This document shows, piece after piece, positions 56,885 to 64,000 of a stretch of DNA of 64,000 nucleotides. A program made the translations under genes and the position numbers. The stretch comes from Oxytricha trifallax. Its lineage: Eukaryota > Ciliophora > Spirotrichea > Sporadotrichida > Oxytrichidae. Under the pieces are notes generated by a model that saw only the letters and a list, made by a program, of their open reading frames with translations, searched no databases and was not told the DNA's origin. The stretch is from NCBI GenBank assembly GCA_000711775.1, contig ARYC01001291.1, positions 1 through 64,000 of the forward strand, read 5' to 3'. How positions within the stretch are numbered: position 1 is the first letter of the stretch; every line of letters starts with the position of its first letter.

Positions 56885-59760
56885 TCATATTGGTAAATTA
56901 AATTTTATAGGGGCTTGGAAATTCCATCCTATCAGAGCTATTGTTAAATTAAAACAATACCAATTTAAATGATAAATCTCCTATTCTGATCTATTCTGTT
57001 AATGCTAGGTCTTAGCCCTTAAATCCTTTAGCTTATTATTTAATTTTTATCTATCATCCCTAATAGGGCTTCTATCAACCTTTAAAGGGAGAGTTTGTAA
57101 AGTCTTTTATAGAGACTCTGCATTATTATAGTTTACTTTTATGGAGCTAAACTTTGTGTGTTCAAATTTAGCTGTTAAATTAATTTATAAAAAAATTCAT
57201 CATCAGTTAAGTAATTATGAAAATTAGAGAATAAGGTTTAGCCAAATATTATTAAGTGATAGTAGAGCCAGCAGTACCCAATCTCTAAGACTCTCCATAC
57301 TTACTTTACTAGCAAAGATTTAGTTTATGCTATAGTATTCATTCTCGTTCTTAAAATGATGTCTATGATGAATTTTACTTATTAAGATTTACAATTTTTA
57401 ATAAATGAACTATAATATTTGAATATTTTTAATGAATGTTCTGAGCGAATATTAAAGTATGACTTCTTTGCTTAGCCTAGGAAGTTTATGGGAACACTAT
57501 GTGTTATGTTATTTGCATTTTAATATATTAATTCAAAATAGATAGCTTTATAAGTTTTGGCAATGGATTAAGTTGTATTTTTCATTCAGAAACTGACTGT
57601 TGTAGCTTATTTTATGCAAATGACCTATATTATTCTTATTCTATATTCTGTCTGTACTTTATTTCTGATATTTCTTACTAAAATCTTTATCCCTAACTTT
57701 TTAATCAGTATTTTACTGAGATTCTACAATTGCCGTCTCAATTTTACTCGAATTAGTCTTTTAATCAGAGTAAAGAATCATCTCAGATTGAGATTTAATG
57801 ATTATTCTTCTATGTGACCTATCTTATGTTTAAGGTTTTTACAGAATTTAAGTGACTAATTCTAAAGGGTTTAGTTTTATAGACTAACCTTAAATAAGGT
57901 TATCTCTCAATTACTCTTTCATTTAAGTTTGCTTATTGAATTTAAATTTTAAATACTTACGAATTACTCGGCAGGGTAAATAAGGATTGAGTTTGGGCTT
58001 GTCTCAAAATTAATTGCTAATTTGCTGCTGTCTGAGCTCTGTCTTCGTAAGCTCTAAATTTATTTTTCAATTTGAAAAGATCATTACTGTAGTTCTCAAG
58101 AGATATTTAGGGCAGAGGGTACTGAGTTGATGTTTACAGATTCGTTAACTTCTAGTTTAATTCTTTAACTTTCACTTAAAATTTAAATTTATAATCTAAT
58201 AATATAGTACAATATCGTTACACTTAGAACCTGATTCCTGTTTTTTACTGACTTATTAATCTTTAAAAGATTATTGAGAGTTAAATTTCTGCCCCAATTA
58301 AAGTTTTGGTATTATTTTATTGTTAAACATTATTCAAGAACACTTTGAATTATGACTTTGATCCTTTATTGTTTACTACACTAATTTCTTATGTGTCACT
58401 TTCATCCTCGATTATAGTCTCAGGACGCTAATTCGTTTAAGTTTCAATCTCAAACTATTTCATTCTAATGACTCTCATTATATCTTAGTTCATGTTGCCA
58501 ATTTTAAACTTTGTTTTTGGGCTGTGACGTCGACTAATCTTATCATTATTTAGATAGTCCTTGGAGTCATCCATTCTCAAGCTTTCTCTTTTATGTTTGC
58601 TAATGCTACATTAATCAGGGGATCCATTGTTTTCTATACTTTTAATACACTAAAGCTGGACTCTCCTTCATAAAGTTTCAAAGTTTTACTCTTGGACTAC
58701 TGTAACTAAGATGTAGTTGGATTGATCAAATTTAAAGCACTGTTTTTAAATTGCTTGTTAATTTTATGAATCTACCTGATTTTCCTTTAAAACTCTATTT
58801 ATTCGAGAAACTGATTGGCTTATGTAGGATTTTTCAGAGTATACTTTCTCTTTCGCTTCTTACTAATCTCAGTATTAATAGCAATCTCATGTATTGATTT
58901 ATTAAAAATAGGCTATACATGAATATGATCCTATAGGATAAACTGCTCAAGTTCTTTAAGGTAAAATAGTTGATTAAGTTTGAAATTTAAAGTATCAGGA
59001 TTCATCAAATAATAAAATTCGTTTTGAATGATAGAGTTGAATAAATTCTAGAAGTTTACTATCTGCAGATAGATTTTTACCAATTCAGGCACAATATTCC
59101 CCTACCCATTAAAGTTTTTGTATTTGTTTTGCTTATATGATTAAAACTGATAAAATTGTTCGTTCCTTGTTTCCTAGGCCTACAGCTGCTTTTTGGCAAA
59201 TTAATTCTTAAGAATTCTCAACTGTCCAATACTAACCCACTCCTCCTTGTTCTTCTTTTAATTATTATCGCTAAAACATTAGGCATCATTTAGATCAATG
59301 TAGTTTCTATCGAATGCCACTATTTTATTGTTGCCTAGATATAAGAATTTAGTGAGGTTATCATGTAAACGCATCACTTTTAAAGGAAGGTCTTCTTCCA
59401 TTGAAAACAGTGAGAAAATTTTGTTTAGGGACCAGGCTATGAAATGTTTGTTTGGATTGACTGAAGCTGGAAAGCACACTTGCTGAATAGGAGTTAAGTG
59501 ATAGTTTGATATTTAAATATAAAATAGTAAGAATGTATTTTAACTAAAATATTCCTTTAAATATCTGTTTATTTTGTGAATGCATTAACTTTTATCATAA
59601 TAAATAGTTATGTAGTTGCATCTCTGTGATCTTGGTCTAGCCTTTAATTTGTTATGTGTAAATTATTCCGCTTTCATGCCCACATATCAAAACTTCATCT
59701 GATCTCCAATCTATATAAAATTTATAAATATCCAAAATTTTAGCATTAAATAATGCTATA
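56885..59760 (-). CDS. Propeller-like/coiled-coil protein, interrupted gene
   Basis: From about 59735: KFYIDWRSDEVLICGHESGI, IKGQTKITEMQ (WD-blade-like), then 59480-58620: VCFPASVNPNKHFIAWSLNK, DNLTKFLYLGNNKIVAFDRN, EEWVSIGQLRILKNQFAKKQ, NIVPELVKIYLQIVNFQNL, KRKRKYTLKNPTQANQFLEQ, LINVALANIK. After a 2-bp frame break (58586): RMDDSKDYLNNDKISRRHSP, GNMNQDIMRVIRMKQFE, then coiled coil (LENYSNDLFKLKNKFRAYED) to a GTAAGT donor at 57963. The 3' blocks at 57815-57560 and 57300-56885 are Gln/Asn-rich and helical (KLNNKLKDLRAKTQHQQNRS), with TGA at 56885. That stop lies only 13 bp before the next gene's ATG, so the true end may be earlier. Partner or process unknown. Confidence 0.55.
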
Positions 59761-59840
59761 GTAGTTTTTATAGTATTTTAGTCTTTACTTTTATGAATAA
59801 TATTTTTAATAAAAATAATTGCAGAAGCAGAATACGCTTG

Positions 59841-59975
59841 ATTCATTATATTTTAGTCAAGCAATATAGAGCTGTCTTGTATTTTCCAAGCATTTTACAC
59901 TTGCTCCTCCATTACCTCTCTTTGGTTTAGAGGCCTCATTCTTAAGAATACCTAAATATTTCTGTTAATTTTCAT
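59841..59975 (-). CDS. Kinesin N-terminal segment, candidate MDS 1 of the 13.8-kb kinesin
   Basis: Minus-strand frame from ATG 59975: MKINRNIQVFLRMRPLNQRE, then NAWKIQDSSILLDQNIMN. The stretch IQVFLRMRPLNQRE is the first beta strand and RPLN signature of kinesin motors, and the Trp-Lys-Ile-x-Asp block fits strand two. No other motor motif follows on this strand. The kinesin at 13757 lacks precisely this part. ATGAAT at 59841-59846 (complement) matches ATGAAT at 13762-13767; joining there gives a continuous frame (QNIMNYASTAYANI) and normal distance to the P-loop. A competing frame over the same bases reads GASVKCLENTRQLYIA, which is weaker. Confidence 0.6.
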
Positions 59976-60039
59976 TTAAATTATAAAAATAACTTAAATT
60001 CCTTTGATTATCCTATTTATGGGAAGAATATAAAAACGG

Positions 60040-60460
60040 TATTAGACATGCTTATACTACTGCCAGAGGAGCTACTTCCTGATCCACTGCCACAGTTTGT
60101 AGTCTACCCTTAGTTACATTCCTTATGCGAGTGACTGTCTGAATTTGGACCCTAACTGTCTCTGTCTCTATGACTGGGAAAAAGAGATAAGTGTAGTGGC
60201 TAATTGACGAAGTTTTAGTTTCTACTATAGCTGCTGCAACTATATACAATTCTTAATGATACTCTCCATATGTATTTAAGCATAGCTGCTGATTACCGAT
60301 TAGACTACCACTGGCACTTCCATGATGTTGCATGTTATTCAATTAAGAAATGTTCAAAGTGGCAGTAAATCCATTTGTGGAAGCTAAATTTGAATTAAGC
60401 TAGCTCGATGCCAAATTTGAATGATTTATACTTTTTATCTTTATCTTTTGTCTATTAAAT
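60040..60460 (-). CDS. Ser/Asn/Gly-rich coding segment(s), unplaced
   Basis: Minus-strand blocks: NHSNLASSQLNSNLASTNGF, NISQLNNMQHHGSASGSLIG (60440-60280) and, after a break, NFVNQPLHLSLFPSHRDRDS, NSDSHSHKECNQGQ, CGSGSGSSSSGSSISMSN (60230-60040). A 10-bp direct repeat CAGCAGCTAT (gene orientation) spaced 55 bp apart sits between them and resembles an IES pointer, though the two blocks still differ by one frame after its removal. These could be N-terminal disordered sequence of the propeller gene or part of the kinesin. Confidence 0.45.
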
Positions 60461-60835
60461 ACAATACACATCTTACGCTTTATATCTGTAATGATGTTGA
60501 AGCTGGTTATGAGCAGCAGAAAGGTTTAAACTATTCTATTGCGGGATTCAAAACCCCAAAACCCCTTAGTGAAGTTTATAAGTGCTTTGATTTGTAGGGA
60601 ATTTGTTAGGTGTTGGGTTTATTAATTAAACGCGAGACACAAATTACAAGCTATTGGGGTCTATTTATGATGAAGAGCAAATAAATTTAGTGTTTAAACT
60701 GCGATATAGCTGTGATATATATTTGAGTAAGTCAAACCAGTACTGAACTATTAGTCTATTGCATTGCTCTTAAAGCGAAGTGCATCAACTGTTCGCTCTC
60801 ACTGCTTGAAAGCTGTGTAATTAAAGCAATAATAG

Positions 60836-61690
60836 ATGAATTCTTGGCCTAAGAGGAAGTCAAAGTTCTTAAAGAAGCATATTGATTTTCTTATCAATGA
60901 AAAAATTTGAAGTATTGGGCTCACTTTTCTCGACCAACAAGCTACTATTTTTCATCGCCAGTTTCCAGAGTTGAAGATCTCTGCATAATCTGTTGCTATT
61001 ATTTATAAGAGAAATGGCATCACTTACAAAGGTGTGAATCGTATCAAGAGAGTGATTGATTTCACTCAGCCATATTACAGCAACAATTTAAATTATATTT
61101 ATGATTAAATGCAGAGAGCTTAATAGAATAATATTAAGTTTAAACATGCTGACGAGGCTGTGTTTACATTCAATATTTTCATCTAGAAGTCTTGGTATAA
61201 GAGGAATAGTAATATAGAGGTATATGAATAGAAAGTCAAGGTATAAACAATGGCAATTCTTGGAGGTATTAGCGAGGAAGCTGGTTTAGAAACATATTTT
61301 ATTCATCCTCGCTCAATTAAGACAGAGCAGTATATTAAATTCTTAGAGCAGCTGAGAGAGAAGTACCCTGAATAAGAGATTCTAATATTCGTTGATAATC
61401 TTTCTGTTCATAAGATAAAAGAAACAAGGAAAGTTTATAAACAACTCAGAATAAGACCAGTGTTCAACGTGCCTTACAGCCCATAGTTTAATGAAATAGA
61501 ATTCTACTGGGGTATTTTAAAAGATCATTACAAGAAACTGCTGCTATACCACTTGATGCATGACCTACCTATCGATACAGTCGACTTTATTAAAAGTTCG
61601 TCGAAGAGAGTAGATAATTAGTTGGCTTAAAAGTGTGCTAAAGAAGGGAGAGTGAATGTTTATAAAAAAGTTATAGAGTTAATTTAATGA
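60836..61690 (+). CDS. TBE DDE transposase (42-kDa ORF family)
   Basis: The frame from ATG 60836 to TGA 61688 spans 284 codons with one internal TGA at codon 25. After it come FLDQQATIFHRQFPELKISA, IYKRNGITYKGVNRIKRVID, the first acidic site HADEAVF, ISEEAGLETYFIHPRSIK, the second site LIFVDNLSVHK and the third VPYSPQFNEIEFYWGILK. The D-D-E spacing suits IS630/Tc1-mariner transposases, which cut and join DNA. The first 60 codons look damaged: a Cys-containing block upstream (CINCSLSLLES, VIKAIIDEF) lies in another frame, and comparison with the copy at 34200 shows length differences. The catalytic domain is intact, but this copy may be expressed only if the 5' breaks are corrected or it is a pseudogene. 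Confidence 0.88.
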
Positions 61691-61731
61691 ATATATAAGT
61701 CACATTTAAAATTCTTTATTAGGAGCTGACT

Positions 61732-61733
61732 TC

Positions 61734-61777
<44 letters not shown>

Positions 61778-61780
61778 TTC
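61732..61780. repeat. (CTTT)n microsatellite
   Basis: About 11 units of CTTT/TTTC lie in the gap between the convergent transposase and 22-kDa ORFs of the TBE. It is absent at the matching place of the copy at 34646. Confidence 0.9.
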
Positions 61781-61942
61781 TTCCTCCAGCTACTTCTCTC
61801 TTCCTAAGTTTCTTCTCTTGCTGCCAGCTCCAGCATCTATTTTCATTTAATCTGGTGGCTAAATATTAAAGTAAAGTCTCTTACTAACTTAATACCTTTT
61901 TCAGCGACTTTCGCTCTTTGTGAAGCTTGCTCTGTTCCTTCA

Positions 61943-62524
61943 TCAAGAAGATGCCAGTACCAGATTTTTCTAAAGAGTTAAACTACAAATCTTACTTGAA
62001 ATATAAGGGTGCTTCTGCAGCTCTGATAGCCAGCTCTCACTTATCTTGATCCCTTGTTTGTCTTTATCTTCTGAAGAGATGCTGTACCTTTTCTTATGAG
62101 ATTCTTGAATAATTTCTTTCAAGTAATCACCTTTAATTGTTGCAAGTATGCCAAAGAAATAGTTTCTTTCAGGCAGTTTATTTGACAACTGCTTCTTAGT
62201 AGGCAGGTACAGCGAAACCTCTGGGTCGTTCATAGCATCATCATATAAGTTAGTCACTGAGATTTCTGGATAGTTTGGAATCTCTGCAAACTTTACATCT
62301 TAAGTTTTCAATGCTTTCTTCTCTTCGCAGAGTATCGCCCTTAGAAATGAAATTTTCGTACCTTCCATCGTTGGCAAGAACAAACCAACTACATAATCAA
62401 GATGAGTTACTATGAGTTCATTACCTTGCTGCACCAGGTAGCGGTGCAAATCCTCCTTGCTTCTAAATCTTTGAATCAATTCTTGTGCTTGCACTCTTTT
62501 CATTGCATCATTCATTGACTCCAT
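61943..62524 (-). CDS. TBE 22-kDa protein
   Basis: With TAA/TAG as Gln the minus-strand frame from ATG 62524 to TGA 61943 is intact at 193 residues, matching the size that gives this TBE ORF its name. Sequence blocks: MESMNDAMKRVQAQELIQRF, EDLHRYLVQQGNELIVTH, GLFLPTMEGTKISFLRAIL, EIPNYPEISVTNLYDDAMND, KGDYLKEIIQESHKKRYS, ISESWLSELQKHPYISSKI. It is largely helical and charged, with no known domain. The function is unknown. The copies at 29748 and 35428 are broken homologues. Confidence 0.9.
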
Positions 62525-62731
62525 CTTGTTTACAGATCTAAGAAATGATATTCAAATTTAAGTTTATTGATTTCAATTATATACCTCTGTAAAACTTACT
62601 ATTAAATATGGGCATCCTATAGGAGGTCAACCTCTAAGAAGGATATAGAGAAGGTTTTGAGAACTGGTTTCAAACTTGAGAGATTGATATCAATTTCTAC
62701 TGTTATAGTTCCATATTTTTAAATTTAAATT

Positions 62732-62900
62732 GGTACGTACTTAATTAGGAGCAGCTCTAAATGCTAGTACTTAATTAGGAGCATTAATTAAAGCTAGTAC
62801 TAAATTAGGAGCACCCTAATTTTAATCATAAAATCACAAAATACCTCTTAAAGCAGAACGTACTTAATTATTTGCACCTCCTAAATCGGTACGTACTATA
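62732..62900. repeat. Tandem GTACTTAATTAGGAGCA repeats
   Basis: Three direct copies of (G)TACTTAATTAGGAGCA, spaced about 30 bp apart, plus diverged copies with CGTACTTAATTATTTGCACC. They lie upstream of the 57-kDa ORF. A weaker version occurs at the same place in the 33.9-kb TBE, so they may be regulatory or ancestral tandem repeats. Confidence 0.8.
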
Positions 62901-63087
62901 ATCAACATCATAATGATAGTAAAAATTGTTACTTTCTCAACTATATTTAGAGCTCGATCGACTATTATTGCTCATTTTTCTTCTCTAACACTCTATAAAC
63001 TTCTCTTGAAAACTAAAGGGTTGCAGAGTTCTCATATTAGCTATGAGTTATTGAGCCAGTTTTATAATTTTAAATTCAAATTTAAAT

Positions 63088-64000
63088 ATGAGCGCTAACA
63101 TTTTAAGAAAAACAACAGCACTTCCATCAAACTAAATGAGACTTACCTTTGGCAGCAATAAAAAGTGTGATAGCTGCGAGATGAACTCTCATAAAGAACT
63201 ACCAGAGCTATCACTTGAGGTCTCTGTTATTTAAATTGAAGTTAATAATATAAAATAAATGGCAAACAAGTGAGTCGGAGACAGAGAGGAGGAGAAAGTT
63301 AGAAATGAAGTTTCAATGTAAGCAGAGGAAGTTGAAGTATATTTTTGTGAGAAGTGTGAAAGAGATTTTACTCATAAATCTAGCTGGTACAGGCATATGA
63401 AGGTCCATAAGGAAGCTAAGCCTACTGTATACTTAAAGCATGACAAAATTGATGGAAAGTATGATTGCTTTGAGTGTCATAAGCAGTACTCTCATACAAG
63501 AGACTTAAAAAAGCATCTTCTAAAATTCCATAAGAAAGATGTAGAAGTTGAAGATTAAGACACTCAACTGAAGTTGCTCAACAAAAGAAAAGCAAGGGAG
63601 CCTCTTTAAGTTGCCGAGCTTTAACAAGCTAGTGAATCAGAGTATGTGAAGATTGCACGCAGCCTCTAAGCATCTGAGGTCACTAGAATTATGATTAAAA
63701 TATAATACAAGAAAATTCCAGTACTTGCATAGATTGATTTAGATACTTCTCTCTAAAGCTACCTAATTCTAGTGGATTCCTATGACAAGAAAGTTATTAA
63801 GGATCATCAGTTTGCTTATAAAGTATATCCTTTCAACTATCTCCTTAGTGATGATAAATATTAAATGGAGTTTACTAATGAGTATTAAGTACTCACTCAG
63901 GCTAAGTTTAAAGAGTGCAAATACTTAATAAAGCTAGATGCTGATCTCCTAGCCAAAGATCAGGTAGCTTTCAGACTACCACTCTTTGAAATGGCACTCA
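63088..64000 (+). CDS. TBE 57-kDa zinc-finger protein (partial at window end)
   Basis: From ATG 63088 the frame runs to the window edge with one internal TGA at 63271 (codon 62). After it are two C2H2 zinc fingers, CEKCERDFTHKSSWYRHMKV-H and CFECHKQYSHTRDLKKHLLK-FH, at about 63355-63530. A Lys/Glu-rich segment and SYLILVDSYDKKVIKDHQF, FKECKYLIKLDADLL follow. The TBE 57-kDa protein is described as a zinc-finger protein with a kinase-like C-terminal region; that region would lie beyond this window. The role in transposition is unknown. The internal TGA may be a nonsense mutation, or the true start may be downstream. Confidence 0.85.

Larger units (their letters stand above)
60549..64000 (+). 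mobile_element. TBE transposon, best-preserved copy (right end beyond window)
   Basis: The left terminus begins CAAAACCCCAAAACCCC after ATT (target of the ANT type known for TBEs). It carries three genes in the TBE arrangement: DDE transposase (plus), 22-kDa ORF (minus) and 57-kDa zinc-finger ORF (plus, cut by the window end). TBEs are germline-limited Tc1/mariner-like elements of Oxytricha that are removed in bulk during macronuclear development. Their transposases are reported to act in genome rearrangement. Confidence 0.92.

Noticed and set aside
41720-58589. Programmed ribosomal frameshifting (Euplotes-like) as the cause of the frame breaks
   Set aside because: Shifts occur in both directions, lack a common slippery site, and most coincide with direct repeats; Euplotes also uses a different code.
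59841-59990. WD40-like reading (GASVKCLENTRQLYIA) over the kinesin segment
   Set aside because: It overlaps the kinesin frame, ends at a TGA, and matches its family less well than the kinesin RPLN block; kept only as an alternative.
61970-62524. Two separate small minus-strand ORFs
   Set aside because: They are one 193-codon ORF once TAA is read as Gln; it is the TBE 22-kDa gene.
1-64000. CRISPR arrays, bacterial promoters, Shine-Dalgarno sites, tRNA or rRNA genes
   Set aside because: The sequence is eukaryotic; no spacer array, tRNA cloverleaf or rRNA stretch was noticed by eye, though a tRNA search was not run.

Overview
This window reads as germline (micronuclear) DNA of a hypotrich/spirotrich ciliate of the Oxytricha-Stylonychia type. 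In every convincing reading frame TAA and TAG encode glutamine and TGA is the only stop. The DNA is very AT-rich with islands of coding sequence. Coding frames are broken by short AT-rich inserts flanked by exact direct repeats (pointer-like). Four loci resemble TBE (telomere-bearing element) transposons, whose ends carry C4A4 repeats. Somatic hypotrich chromosomes are gene-sized, so a 64-kb stretch with transposons and interrupted genes points to the germline. All reading was done by eye; exon and MDS (macronuclear-destined segment) edges are approximate unless stated.

Layout. 0-5 kb: a DDE transposase ORF, a cluster of GCGGATATCCGC palindromes, and an MT-A70-type methyltransferase gene with an N-terminal zinc finger. 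5.7-10.2 kb: a nested repeat (TBE end inside a TIR element), an unknown minus-strand gene, a beta-propeller-like gene carrying a MITE inside an internal eliminated sequence (IES), and a small EF-hand gene. 12-21.7 kb: an unknown gene, a large kinesin gene whose motor domain is split by a 1.6-kb insert, and another unknown gene. 22-29 kb: TIR elements, a putative membrane-protein gene, a further ORF probably belonging to it, and a coiled-coil gene. 29-37.4 kb: two degraded TBE copies plus MITEs. 38-44.8 kb: two EF-hand genes, a Gln-rich gene and a glutathione peroxidase with an in-frame TGA at the catalytic position. 45-57 kb: a packed minus-strand gene block, including a protein with a repeated IKAGGVTQ motif. 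57-60.5 kb: a propeller/coiled-coil gene with what looks like the missing first MDS of the 13.8-kb kinesin embedded in it. 60.5-64 kb: the best-preserved TBE, running off the window.

Most noteworthy: (i) many coding frames are restored by removing one copy of a 2-5 bp tandem duplication or a 10-37 bp pointer-flanked insert, suggesting very small or zero-spacer IESs; (ii) two MITEs each lie wholly inside a pointer-bounded IES; (iii) the kinesin gene appears scrambled over about 46 kb with an inverted first segment; (iv) the glutathione peroxidase looks like a selenoprotein.
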